64,000 nt of DNA from Azonexus hydrophilus DSM 23864 (GCF_000429605.1 NZ_AUCE01000016.1:124001-188000); one strand, 5' to 3'; shown: positions 10,461 to 19,650, numbered from the stretch's first letter. The notes: generated by a model not told the origin, from the letters alone. A program made the numbers and translations.

Positions 10461-11723
10461 TCAGTTCGAGCCGGAGACCTTGGGCTGGTCGGCGTAGATC
10501 AGCAACGGCGGGGTATCGCCGGTAATCATGTTCTCGTCGATCACGACCTTTTCGACATTCTCCATGCCCGGGAGTTCGTACATCACGTCGAGCAGGGCGT
10601 GTTCCATGATCGAGCGCAGGCCGCGCGCGCCGGTCTTGCGCTCCAGTGCCTTCTTGGCGATGGCGGAGAGGGCGGACGGGCGGATTTCGAGCTCGACTTC
10701 TTCCATGCCGAACAGCTTCTGGTACTGCTTGACCAGGGCGTTCTTGGGTTCGGTCAGAATCTGGACGAGGGCGTCCTCTTCCAGCTCCTGCAGCGTGGCG
10801 ACCACCGGCAGGCGGCCGATCAGTTCCGGGATCAGACCGAACTTGATCAGATCCTCGGGCTCGGTATCGAGCAGGATCTTGCCGACTTCCTTGCCGTCGT
10901 CCTTGCTCTTGACCTCGGCACCAAAGCCGATGCCGCCGCGCTCGGAGCGGTTGCGGATGACCTTTTCCAGGCCGGCAAAGGCGCCGCCGCAGATGAAAAG
11001 GATGTTGGTCGTGTCGACCTGGACGAAGTCCTGGTTCGGATGCTTGCGCCCGCCCTGCGGCGGAATCGAGGCAGTGGTGCCTTCGATCAGCTTGAGCAGC
11101 GCCTGCTGCACGCCTTCACCCGACACATCGCGGGTGATCGACGGGTTGTCCGACTTGCGCGAAATTTTGTCGATTTCGTCGATGTAGACGATGCCCTGCT
11201 GGGCCTTCTCGACATCGTAGTCGCACTTCTGCAGCAGCTTCTGGATGATGTTCTCGACGTCCTCACCGACATAGCCGGCTTCGGTCAGCGTGGTGGCATC
11301 GGCCATCACGAAGGGCACATTGAGCATGCGTGCCAGCGTCTGGGCGAGCAGGGTCTTGCCGGAGCCGGTCGGGCCGATCAGCAGGATGTTGCTCTTGGCC
11401 AGCTCCACGTCGCCCGTATTCTTGGACGTGTGGCGCAGGCGCTTGTAATGGTTGTACACCGCAACCGCCAGGATGCGCTTGGCAACCTCCTGGCCGATCA
11501 CGTACTGGTCGAGGATGCCGCTGATCTCGCGCGGCGTCGGCAGGTCGGAACGACCGGCCTTGGCCGACTCTTCCGGCAGTTCGTCGCGGACGATGTCATT
11601 GCACAGGGCGATGCACTCGTCGCAGATGAACACCGACGGGCCGGCGATCAGCTTTTTGACTTCATGCTGGCTCTTGCCGCAAAACGAGCAATACAGCAGC
11701 TTTTCCTGGCCGTCCTTCGACAT
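10461..11723 (-). CDS. clpX: ATP-dependent Clp protease ATP-binding subunit ClpX
   Basis: An AAA+ unfoldase that feeds substrates to ClpP. The 420 residues start at the ATG at 11723, where GAGGAG lies 6 bases upstream; an upstream in-frame ATG at 11741 would overlap clpP. The N-terminal C4 zinc domain has Cys12, Cys15, Cys34 and Cys37 (CSFC, CDEC). Walker A GPTGSGKT is at 117-124, and Walker B reads [10 protein letters not shown]. The gene begins 15 bases after the clpP stop and is surely co-transcribed with it. Confidence 0.97.
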   Translation of the reverse strand: MSKDGQEKLLYCSFCGKSQHEVKKLIAGPSVFICDECIALCNDIVRDELPEESAKAGRSDLPTPREISGILDQYVIGQEVAKRILAVAVYNHYKRLRHTSKNTGDVELAKSNILLIGPTGSGKTLLAQTLARMLNVPFVMADATTLTEAGYVGEDVENIIQKLLQKCDYDVEKAQQGIVYIDEIDKISRKSDNPSITRDVSGEGVQQALLKLIEGTTASIPPQGGRKHPNQDFVQVDTTNILFICGGAFAGLEKVIRNRSERGGIGFGAEVKSKDDGKEVGKILLDTEPEDLIKFGLIPELIGRLPVVATLQELEEDALVQILTEPKNALVKQYQKLFGMEEVELEIRPSALSAIAKKALERKTGARGLRSIMEHALLDVMYELPGMENVEKVVIDENMITGDTPPLLIYADQPKVSGSN

Positions 11724-11737
11724 CCGATTCTCCTCGA

Positions 11738-12388
11738 TCAAGCCGCTTCGCGGCGGGTCAGCACCTTGTCAATCAAACCATATTCCATGGCCTCGGTCGA
11801 GGACATGAAATTGTCGCGGTCGGTGTCCTTCTCCAGGCGCTCCAGCGGCTGGCCGGTATGCTCGGCCATGATCCGGTTGAGCTTGTCCTTGATCGACAGG
11901 ATTTCCTTGGCATGGATCGCGAAATCCGACGCCTGGCCCTGGAAGCCGCCCAGCGGCTGGTGGATCATCACACGCGAATTCGGCAGTGCGAAACGCTTCC
12001 CTTTGGTGCCTGCGCACAAAAGGAAGGCACCCATCGAAGCCGCCTGGCCGATACACAGCGTCGACACATTCGGCTTGATGAACTGCATGGTGTCGTAGAT
12101 CGACATCCCGGCAGTCACCGAACCGCCGGGGGAGTTGATGTAGAAATAGATGTCCTTGTCCGGATTCTCGGCCTCAAGGAACAGCAACTGGGCAACCACC
12201 AGGTTGGCGCTGGCATCGTTGACCGGGCCAACAAGAAAAATCACCCGCTCCTTCAACAGGCGCGAATAGATGTCGTACGCGCGTTCGCCGCGTCCGCTCT
12301 GTTCCACCACCATCGGGACCAGGCCCAGAGCCTGCGGATCCCAGTTGCTTGCGTTGTCGATAATCATGTTGGCCCTTTGTTGTTGCAT
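11738..12388 (-). CDS. clpP: ATP-dependent Clp protease proteolytic subunit ClpP
   Basis: A tetradecameric serine protease core of 216 residues. The catalytic triad is visible: Ser118 in GQAASMGAF, His143 in MIHQPLGG and Asp192 in TDRDNF. The IGF-loop binding region and the handle helix (about 150-180) are intact. An internal ATG at 12367 (AAGGG 6 bases upstream) would give a 209-residue form and may be the main start, since the first ATG has only a distant AGGAA. The gene lies between tig and clpX. Confidence 0.96.
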   Translation of the reverse strand: MQQQRANMIIDNASNWDPQALGLVPMVVEQSGRGERAYDIYSRLLKERVIFLVGPVNDASANLVVAQLLFLEAENPDKDIYFYINSPGGSVTAGMSIYDTMQFIKPNVSTLCIGQAASMGAFLLCAGTKGKRFALPNSRVMIHQPLGGFQGQASDFAIHAKEILSIKDKLNRIMAEHTGQPLERLEKDTDRDNFMSSTEAMEYGLIDKVLTRREAA

Positions 12389-12424
12389 TCAATACGCTTG
12401 TCGGATTCCTGACGAAAAACCGGC

Positions 12425-13729
12425 TTACTGCTGCTGGTTCATCAGTTCATCAAACACGGCGGCCTTGTCGGTCACCTTGGCCTTGCCCAGCACCCACTCA
12501 ACCACGTTGGCTTCGATCGCCACACCCTCGACATCGCTCAGGCGCTGCGGTTGGGCGTAATACCAGCGGATCACTTCTTCCGGCTGCTCGTAGCTGGCGG
12601 CCATGTCTTCGACCAAGCCGCGAACCTGTTCCGGCGATGCCTGAAGGTTTTCCGTCTTCACCACCTCAGCAAGGATCAGGCCAAGCGTCACGCGGCGCTT
12701 TGCCTGCTCGGCAAACCATTCCGGCTGCAGCGGCATGTCCTTGACCTTCATGCCACGCTGTTCCATATCCTGGCGGGCAGATTGCATCAGGCGCTGGATT
12801 TCCATATCGACCAGCGAGGACGGGATGGCAATCGGGTTGGCCTTGATCAGGGCTTCCATGACCTGGTCCTTGATCTTGGCTTCGATGCGGCGCTTCACTT
12901 CACGCTTCAGGTTGGCTTCGACTTCGGCGCGCATCTTTTCCACGTCGCCATCGACCACACCCATCATCTTGGCGAAATCGGCATCGACATCCGGCAGACG
13001 CGGGGCCTGAACCTGCTTGACGGTGATTTCGAACTGGACGGTCTGACCGGCCAGATCCTTGGCGTGGTAATCCTCCGGGAAGGTCAGGTCGAAGGTCTTG
13101 CTCTCGCCAGCCTTGGCGCCTTCAACGGCGTTCTCGAAATCCGGCAGCATCATGCCCTGGCCGAGCACGAACGGGTAATCGGTGGCCGAACCGCCCTGGA
13201 AGGCAACGCCATCCTTCTTGCCGGTGAAGTCGATCACCACGCGGTCTTCCTTGGCCGCGCCACGGTCGGCGCTGTCGTAACGGACGCGCTGCTTGCGCAG
13301 GATGTCCAGGGTCTTGTCCACTTCGGCGGCGCTGATTTCCAGCGTCGGACGCTCGATTTCGGCCGACGACAGATCACCCGGAACGAATTCCGGATACACC
13401 TCGAAAACCGCCGTGAATTCCATGTGCGTGGTGCTCTCGGAAGCCTTCGGCTCGAGACGCGGGTAACCGGCAACGTGCAGCTTCTGGGCGGTCACGGCCT
13501 CGCCGAAAGCGCGATCCAGCTGCTCCGACAGCACTTCGTGACGCGCCTGGTCGCCATACTGCTGCTTGATCATCGCAAACGGCACCTTGCCCGGGCGGAA
13601 ACCCGGCACCTTCATATTGCGGCCCATGCGGCGCAGGCGGGGTTCCATTTCCTTCTCGACATCGGCAATAGCGATGGAGAGGTCAATGCGACGTTCGAGT
13701 TCGTTGGCTTGTGCGGTAGTTGCTTCCAT
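12425..13729 (-). CDS. tig: trigger factor
   Basis: A ribosome-bound chaperone with peptidyl-prolyl isomerase activity that meets nascent chains at the exit tunnel. The 434 residues match the family. The ribosome-docking signature GFRPGKVP is at 43-50, an FKBP-type PPIase domain follows (about 150-240), and the C-terminal arms are helical. AAGGA lies 6 bases before the start. A -10-like TATGAT on the minus strand (13777-13772) with a poor -35 may be its promoter. Confidence 0.96.
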   Translation of the reverse strand: MEATTAQANELERRIDLSIAIADVEKEMEPRLRRMGRNMKVPGFRPGKVPFAMIKQQYGDQARHEVLSEQLDRAFGEAVTAQKLHVAGYPRLEPKASESTTHMEFTAVFEVYPEFVPGDLSSAEIERPTLEISAAEVDKTLDILRKQRVRYDSADRGAAKEDRVVIDFTGKKDGVAFQGGSATDYPFVLGQGMMLPDFENAVEGAKAGESKTFDLTFPEDYHAKDLAGQTVQFEITVKQVQAPRLPDVDADFAKMMGVVDGDVEKMRAEVEANLKREVKRRIEAKIKDQVMEALIKANPIAIPSSLVDMEIQRLMQSARQDMEQRGMKVKDMPLQPEWFAEQAKRRVTLGLILAEVVKTENLQASPEQVRGLVEDMAASYEQPEEVIRWYYAQPQRLSDVEGVAIEANVVEWVLGKAKVTDKAAVFDELMNQQQ

Positions 13730-13868
13730 GAAAATTCCTTGTGCTTAAGGCGCCGAAAAATAAAGCTGGCAATCATAACACGGCGAGCCAGCCGCAACGA
13801 CAGGCCGGCAAGCTGCATTGTCAGACAGGAAAAGGCAGTACGGGGGGCAGTACGCCGGAAATGAAAAA

Positions 13869-13894
13869 CCCCGCACAACGCGAGTTGTACGGGG
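13869..13894 (-). terminator. displaced native terminator of tRNA-His
   Basis: An 11-bp stem with one mismatch, CCCCGCACAAC with GTTGTACGGGG and loop GCGA, is followed on the minus strand by TTTTT. It lies 15 bases beyond the left attachment site. Before the island inserted it would have closed the tRNA-His transcript; it is now about 8.2 kb from that gene. Confidence 0.65.
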
Positions 13895-13908
13895 CTTTGA
13901 ATTCTGGG

Positions 13909-13925
13909 GACTGATGGGGCTCGAA
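13909..13925. repeat. attL core (copy of tRNA-His 3' end)
   Basis: The 17 bases GACTGATGGGGCTCGAA match exactly part of the T-arm and acceptor of tRNA-His at 22060-22076. The flanking TTCTGGGG is also shared, with a 2-base gap relative to the intact gene. This is the displaced 3' end left by site-specific integration. Confidence 0.85.
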
Positions 13926-13979
13926 TTAATCAATGAAAGCACCACAGAGACTATAAGTGCAGAAGATTCTTGTTGTTTA

Positions 13980-14000
13980 TACCGTCAAGTGTACCGTCAA
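13980..14000. repeat. integrase arm-type sites, left end
   Basis: Two direct copies of TACCGTCAA at 13980-13988 and 13992-14000, spaced 12 bases start to start. The same motif recurs near the right end at 21881-21950, as expected for integrase arm-binding sites. Confidence 0.6.
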
Positions 14001-14005
14001 AATTA

Positions 14006-14191
14006 TCAGCGCTCGAAGAACGGTAGCGGCTCTAGGTCTTGCTCACGAATGAATGCCAGGTCAGCAATCACCAGATTTACACCTGGCCCGGATATCCACC
14101 AGCCAAGCCCATAGGGTGCGATCGTCAATCCTCGGGCCGTGCATAGTGCCCGTGTTCTTTCCCGGTAATGCTCACGTTCGTTTTCAGTCAT
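14006..14191 (-). CDS. small island protein, unknown (61 aa)
   Basis: The start is placed at the ATG at 14191, which has AGGAG 5 bases upstream, rather than at the longer frame to 14245, which would read through a terminator hairpin. The product is charged at the N-terminus (TENEREHYRERTRAL) and has a compact middle (PYGLGWWISGPGVNLVIADL). I recognise no family. It is the last gene before attL, downstream of the capsid gene but separated from it by an intrinsic terminator. Confidence 0.55.
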   Translation of the reverse strand: MTENEREHYRERTRALCTARGLTIAPYGLGWWISGPGVNLVIADLAFIREQDLEPLPFFER

Positions 14192-14209
14192 ATTAGCTCC
14201 TATAAATGA

Positions 14210-14232
14210 AAACCCCGGCACTCGGCCGGGGT
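14210..14232 (-). terminator. intrinsic terminator after the capsid gene region
   Basis: CCCCGGC (14214-14220) pairs with GCCGGGG (14226-14232) around ACTCG and is followed on the minus strand by TTTTCATTT. It lies just before the ribosome site of the last small gene, so that gene needs read-through or its own promoter. Confidence 0.65.
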
Positions 14233-14366
14233 AGTTGCTGGTCACGCGCTAAATTTTTCTCTCGTAGCGCCACCAGCTTTCGGGGTTTTGGGATGAAGCG
14301 GCACTCACCGACTAATCCGCCGCCAGCTATGCACAAGGCCCCCGCTGGCTGGGCACCACAAACCGC

Positions 14367-15485
14367 TTAGACGGTCTTGAGCTGCTTGAAGAGTGCGTCA
14401 GGCTGGACGATGTAACCATCCATGCGTGCATGGGCGATAAGTGCATGCTGGCCTTTGCCCGCATTCTTCCAGCGTACAACTTCAAGACGAAGGTCGCTGC
14501 GCACGGCAACAATGATCGCTTTGGCGAAGTCACCCAGGAAGGCGGTGCCTGCCGGCAGGGCCGTTGCTGTGTACTCGGCCATTTGGGCCAAGGCGGGCGG
14601 CTTGCCAAGCCAGCCACCGCTGGAAGATTTCTGCGAGGCGCGGCCAATGAAATCAGCCGGCGCGCTGATGATTGCGCTCGGAACACCTTGCTTATAAGCC
14701 ATGGCACCACCAACAGCAGCGAGCACGTCTTCCCAAAGCGCGGGATCTTGCGCAACAGCAGCAGCATAAGCCGTGGCAGAAGACGTGATACCAGCGTCTG
14801 CCATGAGCTTTTCAAAAATCAGCGCATCGAGTTTTTCGGCAAATGAGCCAGCGACGGCAAGCTGTATCACTTGGTTAAGATTCGGCGAATCTTGCACCAG
14901 TTCCTCACTGATTGGGATCACCGCCGCCAGCAGCTTTGGATTGGCGGTAACGTAGCCCAAGTCAATATCGCTTTCGGTGATATCGTCGACATTTTCCGTA
15001 TGCTGAATCACATCCGGGTCGTTGCCTAAAATTCGGGCCAGATTGGTAGGGTTGTCGATAACCAGCGTTTGAGCGCCGGCCTGAGTGATCGCCGATTGCT
15101 CGCGGACAGTATCAATCACCTGGTCAGCAATACCAATAGGAACCAGGGCCGGGCCGCTACCCATAGCCTTGCGGCTGCCGACAATCGAATCCTTGACGAA
15201 CTCGCCCAGGTCGAAGCCTTCACGCTCGGCATTGCGCATGCTGATACGCTGCGATTTCTGCAGCAGATAGCATTCAGCGCCCTTGGTGGTTTTGCCAATC
15301 TGCAAAGTGCTGCCGGCGCCGTCCAGCCCGAAATCGCCGGTAGCGCCAGGGCGGCCCATCTTCTTTTCGATTGAGGTTATTGCATTTTCGAGGTCGGCGA
15401 CTTTGCTGTCATGCTTTTCTCGAAATTTTTTGAAAGCGTCGCCCATGTCTTCCATGAGAACGACCAGCTCGCTTTTATTTTCCAT
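14367..15485 (-). CDS. HK97-family phage major capsid protein
   Basis: The 372-residue product has the classic layout. An N-terminal charged coiled-coil delta region (about 1-45, LVVLMEDMGDAFKKFREKH) usually acts as a scaffold and is cleaved. The HK97 fold follows (about 85-372), with the N-arm/E-loop region and the late segment PAGTAFLGDFAKAIIVAVRSDLRLEV typical of capsomers (quoted here as GDFAKAIIVAVRSD). The end, GQHALIAHARMDGYIVQPDAL, matches the P-domain strand pattern. AGGA lies 8 bases before the ATG. No protease, portal or terminase is encoded nearby, so assembly would need outside help. Confidence 0.85.
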   Translation of the reverse strand: MENKSELVVLMEDMGDAFKKFREKHDSKVADLENAITSIEKKMGRPGATGDFGLDGAGSTLQIGKTTKGAECYLLQKSQRISMRNAEREGFDLGEFVKDSIVGSRKAMGSGPALVPIGIADQVIDTVREQSAITQAGAQTLVIDNPTNLARILGNDPDVIQHTENVDDITESDIDLGYVTANPKLLAAVIPISEELVQDSPNLNQVIQLAVAGSFAEKLDALIFEKLMADAGITSSATAYAAAVAQDPALWEDVLAAVGGAMAYKQGVPSAIISAPADFIGRASQKSSSGGWLGKPPALAQMAEYTATALPAGTAFLGDFAKAIIVAVRSDLRLEVVRWKNAGKGQHALIAHARMDGYIVQPDALFKQLKTV

Positions 15486-15497
15486 TTGGAAATTCCT

Positions 15498-15746
15498 TTA
15501 TGAGTTCGGTTTTTTTTGGCGCATGTTTGCGCCGGCTATCCGCTTCGCTTCAGATCGGCTAAGACCAGCTTCCCGCAGGTCTCGCTCTAACTGCCGCTTA
15601 CGGTTTGCCAAATCGGCCTTGGTCAAAATAGATGTCTTAATCCCTAAGACACCGAGAAATGACCTACCGAAGTGACCGAACGCCATACTGAATCGCTCAG
15701 CGCTGCGAACGTTGAAAACTTTATTCCATAAAACTTGTTTTTTCAA
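15498..15746 (-). CDS. small basic protein, unknown (82 aa)
   Basis: The frame opens with a TTG at 15746 (AGGAA 8 bases upstream) and stops 12 bases before the capsid gene, suggesting co-transcription. The product is basic, with an N-terminal region like FGHFGRSFLGVLG and a helical Lys/Arg-rich C-terminus (NRKRQLERDLREAGLSRSEA). Small proteins before capsid genes in islands often have this type of tail, but I cannot assign a function. The start is uncertain. Confidence 0.5.
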   Translation of the reverse strand: MKKQVLWNKVFNVRSAERFSMAFGHFGRSFLGVLGIKTSILTKADLANRKRQLERDLREAGLSRSEAKRIAGANMRQKKPNS

Positions 15747-15845
15747 GATGTTTATTCCTGTACGGTATATAAGGGGGTTTGTGATTGACGGTCTATTGAT
15801 GCAAAACAGGCAACCGGGTCACACTCACCTGGATCACGCTAAGTT

Positions 15846-16037
15846 CTAACTCTCGGCAGATTCGGGTTGCCGTCGTCCATAGCGGCTCATTTGCTTCAAC
15901 GGCCTGAAAAATTCTCCAGATCGATGAAGATCGTTGAACAGAGCCCCTGTGATTTCACCCCTCCCCCCTTCCTGAATCCACCCCATAAATTCGACTTTGG
16001 GAATGGCGGTGTCCAACTTTTGGTGTTTAACTTTCAT
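15846..16037 (-). CDS. small island protein, unknown (63 aa)
   Basis: ATG at 16037 is preceded by a strong AGGAGG, and the start overlaps the stop of the HNH gene by 4 bases, so the two are coupled. The product is basic with no membrane segment or known motif. It precedes a roughly 100-base gap and the 82-residue gene. Confidence 0.55.
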   Translation of the reverse strand: MKVKHQKLDTAIPKVEFMGWIQEGGRGEITGALFNDLHRSGEFFRPLKQMSRYGRRQPESAES

Positions 16038-16387
16038 ACCCCCCTCCTGTGTCTGCGCTCGACAGCGGTCTTTGCCTTATGGCATGCGGAGCACAGCAAC
16101 TGTTTGTTGCTATCGTCGTCGGCACCTCCATCTGACAGCGGGGTGATGTGGTCGACCTCTGTCCCGGGCATGACAATTCCGCGGCATAGGCAGTGCTGGC
16201 ATAGCCCGTTATCCCGTCGATGGATTCGGGCCCGATCGGCAACCCCATTGCGGCCGGTTTTACGCTTGCCTTCTGATCCATGCTTGCCGTACCCACGTAT
16301 TGGCTTATGCTCGATACACCAAGCACCATGCCTCGCAAGTCGTTTGCATCCTGGATGTTTACAGGCTTTGGGTGCTGCCATCGGCAT
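16034..16387 (-). CDS. HNH endonuclease
   Basis: The 117-residue product starts at the ATG at 16387 (GGGAGGA 5 bases upstream). An N-terminal CKHPGCKRLARHGAWC-type zinc knuckle is followed by the HNH core: CQHC, EVDHITPLSDGGADD, an Asn and CSACHKAKT. HNH nucleases of this type normally sit beside terminase genes in tailed phages and assist DNA packaging. Here there is no terminase, so it may work with a helper phage's packaging enzyme or act as a lone nuclease. Confidence 0.82.
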   Translation of the reverse strand: MPMAAPKACKHPGCKRLARHGAWCIEHKPIRGYGKHGSEGKRKTGRNGVADRARIHRRDNGLCQHCLCRGIVMPGTEVDHITPLSDGGADDDSNKQLLCSACHKAKTAVERRHRRGV

Positions 16388-16565
16388 ACCATTCCTCCCG
16401 GTCGGTATCGACAATCGACAATCCCGACAATGTCGACGGATGCTTAAAAAATAGGCGGTGAGTCGAGATTGTAGACTTCGTCGTTTGTCCATGGCTTGAA
16501 AGTGTCAAGTCGCTGAATATAAAGATAAAGATATTCAAAATAGGCTTCATGGCGACAATCTCGTT

Positions 16566-18167
16566 TCAGTCTACAAACAGCTTTGGATTCATGCGGACCA
16601 TGGTGGTGGGTGGGGCGCCTTTGTTTGGCACCTTGTTGACCCTGGCTGAATCGCTCTGGCTCAAACGCTCCAGGGCTTTCTCAAGGCGAGCAACCGAACG
16701 GAACCGGCCCTCCATGGCTTTCTGGCAATCGCGCCGGCTGAATGACAGCCGCCGCCCATCACGCGCCCACTTGATGATTGCCGCCGCGTCGGTGTCTGTC
16801 GCATCACCGCCCAGCAGCCCGAATGCTGCCTGTGCATGCGGTATCAGCAGCCGGCAAAGCTCAACCGCTTTGGCCGTGGCATCGAGGCTGACAGCCTCAG
16901 TGCTGGGGCCAACCTCGGCCAGTTCCAGCAGCGCAGCAATCCGCGCCGCCGCGCCGGGCAGCTTGCTTGACCAGTCGGCAATCGACTCCAGCCCGCCGTG
17001 CTCGCCCTGTTGCTTTTCGATCTCGTCGGCAAAGTCTAGCCACAGCTCGCGGGCCGGGTCGCTCATGCCGATCACACGCGGCCTGCTGGCAATCTGCTGC
17101 CGACCATCCAGCAGCGCGCGCAGACGGCTTTCGTAGTCGTTCTTCACATAGCTGGGGATCGTCAAGCGCCGCCGCACGTCTCGTTTGCCCACGTTGCTTT
17201 CGGGCATGGCGAACAGGAAGCGGGCGAGCAGGCCGCTGTCGCGGAAGCGCCGGCTACTCGCCACATCCGCCAGCACACCCGGCTGCAGAGCCAGGCCAAA
17301 GGTCAAGGCGGGCTTATCGATGTGGGCGCAGCGGTCAGCCCGATCCACGCGCATCGGCGTCCCGGCGTGCCCCTGCAGGAACACGTCAAGGCTCGCCATG
17401 CCGCCCGAATACATCCCCGCCATAATCAGGAATATCCCGGCTTCGTCGCTCAGCACGGCCATCCGTTCGCCATGCTCGACCAGCAGGGCCTGCAGACGCT
17501 CGGCGGTGACATCCCCGGTGAAGAGACGCGGCGCCCGCATTTCGGCCGGCATTGCTTCCTCTTCTTCTTGGATCAGCTTGCGGATACGCTCCCGGTCTTC
17601 GTCGCTCTCAGCGTTGACGGCATCCTTTGCCAGTTTCTCGATACGCTTCTTGCCGACCAGGCGGGCGGTGGTTGTCCTGGCAATCTCTGAGCGAAGCCGG
17701 TCACGCTCAAGCTTTTCCCAATGAACCAGGGGCGCCGCCAGGGCATTGATCACCGCCGTCTTTCGGCTGCCGCTGGGCAATGCGGTCAGGGTCCAAAGGC
17801 TCAGCGGCTCTGTGTATTCGTCTTCCTCACCGAACGGCGCCACCTCAAACCGGCGGTGCAGGGCAGTAGCCAGCACGGACAGAGCGCACATTACCGCCAT
17901 GGCCGGCGGTGTCTGTGTCGATTCGGCGACAGCCTCAGCCATTCGCCCCACCCAGGTGGGCAGGATACTGGCCGGCAGGTCGGGCACTGGCATCTGGCCG
18001 GGGATGATCGGATCGGGCCAGTTGTCGCCGATACTGATGACGTTTTCCCGGTCGGTGCTGGCATGGCTGTCTGGCTTGGCATCTATCACCGCCGCCGATA
18101 CCGCAGCAGCCACAGCGGCTTTTCCTGCAACCCTGCAGAGGTCGTTAAAGTCAGAGTGATCAGACAT
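16566..18167 (-). CDS. DUF3987 (YfjI-like) replication-associated protein
   Basis: The 533-residue product starts at the ATG at 18167 (GGAG 8 bases upstream) and overlaps the primase stop. It carries a DUF3987 pattern: PAMAVMCALSVLATALHRRFEV, then a degenerate P-loop, ALPSGSRKTAV, and later acidic segments such as SDEAGIFLIMAGMYSGG. The family is found in satellites and islands downstream of Toprim primases and is thought to act as a primase/helicase partner. The Walker A is atypical (GSRKT), so ATPase activity is not assured. Confidence 0.75.
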   Translation of the reverse strand: MSDHSDFNDLCRVAGKAAVAAAVSAAVIDAKPDSHASTDRENVISIGDNWPDPIIPGQMPVPDLPASILPTWVGRMAEAVAESTQTPPAMAVMCALSVLATALHRRFEVAPFGEEDEYTEPLSLWTLTALPSGSRKTAVINALAAPLVHWEKLERDRLRSEIARTTTARLVGKKRIEKLAKDAVNAESDEDRERIRKLIQEEEEAMPAEMRAPRLFTGDVTAERLQALLVEHGERMAVLSDEAGIFLIMAGMYSGGMASLDVFLQGHAGTPMRVDRADRCAHIDKPALTFGLALQPGVLADVASSRRFRDSGLLARFLFAMPESNVGKRDVRRRLTIPSYVKNDYESRLRALLDGRQQIASRPRVIGMSDPARELWLDFADEIEKQQGEHGGLESIADWSSKLPGAAARIAALLELAEVGPSTEAVSLDATAKAVELCRLLIPHAQAAFGLLGGDATDTDAAAIIKWARDGRRLSFSRRDCQKAMEGRFRSVARLEKALERLSQSDSARVNKVPNKGAPPTTMVRMNPKLFVD

Positions 18168-19005
18168 TGGACAACTCCACGAAACGAGGAATTGCCACCG
18201 CCGCCCGCGCAGCCCTGGCGGCATCCTTCGCAGCAGTTACGCCAGGATTGATGCCTTTCTGACCGTCGCTGTCGTCGTTATCTGCACAAATCACCATCGG
18301 CAGCGCCGGGAATTTCGCCCGTAGCGCCACGGCCACCGGTTTGAGGTTGCCGGCATCAAAGGCCACCGCCGTGGCGTGGCCTGTGGCCTCGTAAATCGTC
18401 GCGCCTGTGGCGTACCCCTCACAGACACAGAGCAGGCTGCTGGGTCGTCCAATAGCGTGATAGCAGCCGCGTTTCCGGCCACCGGTGAGGAAGGTCTTTT
18501 TCCCGTCAGCGCCAATGAACTGCAGGCTCCACAGCTTGCCGTCTACATCTCTCACAGGAACGACAAGCTGCCCACGTAAATCCTTCAAGCCGTAGGACTG
18601 CACCTGTTTTCGTGCCAGGTAGGGGTGCGCCCCGCTGGCAACGTAGGCGCGGTCCCAGAGGCGCAGGGCACGGATGGCGGCAGCGGCTTGCACTCGCTCT
18701 GTTTCCGCTGCCAGGGCAGCACGGGCAGCTTGCTGCCGCGCCGCCATGGCCTGCCGTTCAGCCGGCGTCATCCGTTCCGGCTTTTCTGCCGACCAGGTAC
18801 AGCTCTGGCCCGTCTTCCAACTGCCAAACGCCCCGAAGGGCTTGGCTTCATCGTGGAAGACATACCAGCCGTTGAGGCTGCCGGACTTGTCGCCGGCAAC
18901 CCGGTAGCGGTGCAGGGTGCCGTCAATTTCCAAGGCCGGCTTGTGCATCGCCAGGCCAGCATCGGCCAGGGCATCGAGGAAGGCGTCATGGTGCGCGGCG
19001 CTCAT
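18160..19005 (-). CDS. Toprim-domain phage/satellite primase
   Basis: The 281-residue product has an N-terminal region of the kind seen in P4-alpha-like and plasmid primases (GWYVFHDEAKPFGAFGSW), a helical linker (about 80-115) and a Toprim domain. The Toprim glutamate is in LCVCEGYATG and the metal-binding acidic residues are in ICADNDDSD, all intact. No zinc finger is obvious. It is coupled to the DUF3987 gene by an 8-base overlap and to the preceding small gene by 1 base, forming a replication operon. Confidence 0.8.
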   Translation of the reverse strand: MSAAHHDAFLDALADAGLAMHKPALEIDGTLHRYRVAGDKSGSLNGWYVFHDEAKPFGAFGSWKTGQSCTWSAEKPERMTPAERQAMAARQQAARAALAAETERVQAAAAIRALRLWDRAYVASGAHPYLARKQVQSYGLKDLRGQLVVPVRDVDGKLWSLQFIGADGKKTFLTGGRKRGCYHAIGRPSSLLCVCEGYATGATIYEATGHATAVAFDAGNLKPVAVALRAKFPALPMVICADNDDSDGQKGINPGVTAAKDAARAARAAVAIPRFVELSNV

Positions 19006-19211
19006 TATTCACCTGCTTTCCCGGCCTGCATTGCCGCCATCCGGGCCCACAGTTCACCCTTGGCCTTACGGTAAGCAGCTTTCGCCTTCTCTTCAGCCTT
19101 TTTGGCCTGCCTAGTGCTGAACTGGGCTCTGCCCAGGGCGAGGCTTGCCCGATGCAAGCTCATTTCCAACTGGTGTAGGGTGCGCGGCGTTTTTTCGCGT
19201 TTGGTGGTCAT
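19005..19211 (-). CDS. small coiled-coil island protein (68 aa)
   Basis: Very basic helical protein rich in Lys/Ala (TRQAKKAEEKAKAAYRKAKG), with no known domain. Its ends overlap the neighbours on both sides by 1-4 bases, which supports real translation. It may bind nucleic acid, but that is a guess from charge alone. Confidence 0.5.
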   Translation of the reverse strand: MTTKREKTPRTLHQLEMSLHRASLALGRAQFSTRQAKKAEEKAKAAYRKAKGELWARMAAMQAGKAGE

Positions 19212-19441
19212 GTACGCACCTCCGCAACGCTCATGCCCGTTAGCAAATAGTGAGCATGGTTCGCAGCGGCTCCGATCAGTAGCAGCCAGTTGCTGCTTTT
19301 CTGCACGTCACCACAATCTTCATCCGCGACATCAGCCGCATAGGCTATAGCCTGAAGAATCAAGGCAGCCTCGCCGGATGATCCGATGAAACCAGTATGG
19401 GATTGGCGCTCGCCCGCGCCCAGGGTTTTGGTATCAGCCAT
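19208..19441 (-). CDS. small island protein, unknown (77 aa)
   Basis: ATG at 19441 is preceded by GGAGG. The product is an alanine-rich helical protein (ALILQAIAYAADVADED ... WLLLIGAAANHAHYLLTGMS). It is the first gene after the C4-like RNA leader, so its translation probably depends on escape from attenuation. No function recognised. Confidence 0.55.
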   Translation of the reverse strand: MADTKTLGAGERQSHTGFIGSSGEAALILQAIAYAADVADEDCGDVQKSSNWLLLIGAAANHAHYLLTGMSVAEVRT

Positions 19442-19465
19442 GATGGCCTCCTACATGATTTGTTG

Positions 19466-19530
19466 AAAAGCCACCCTGTTGAGGGGTGGTCAGGTACTTC
19501 AACACGGCATGTAGACCGCTCGCAGCTTTT
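19466..19530 (-). ncRNA. C4/P4-CI-like antisense (immunity) RNA candidate
   Basis: On the minus strand the stretch reads through GGTCTACATGCCGTG, GTTGAAGTACCTGACC and a terminal hairpin CCACCC-CTCAACA-GGGTGG (19489-19471) followed by CTTTT. The layout, with GGTC/GACC pairing and then a GC stem and T run, resembles the C4 antisense RNA family of P1/P7 and the CI RNA of P4. It sits in the leader of a satellite replication operon, as CI does. Recognition is from memory of the conserved sequence; no covariance search was possible. Confidence 0.6.
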
Positions 19531-19619
19531 ACCCGAAGGCTGTTGCATAACTGCGCACTACCCGACCATTGACCAAGCCATGCCAGCTCGAGGCTGACAT
19601 GGACGAAACCGATGGACGT

Positions 19620-19650
19620 AAAAAATCCGCTAAGACTGACGGGAGCGGAT
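19620..19650 (-). terminator. intrinsic terminator in the replication-operon leader
   Basis: ATCCGCT pairs with AGCGGAT (19650-19644 and 19631-19625 on the minus strand) around a 12-base loop, followed by six T. It lies between the AlpA-like gene and the C4-like RNA and should stop most transcripts before the replication genes. Confidence 0.75.

Noticed and set aside
9206-10525. 439-codon frame opposite lon
   Set aside because: Antisense of lon with no domain or ribosome site.
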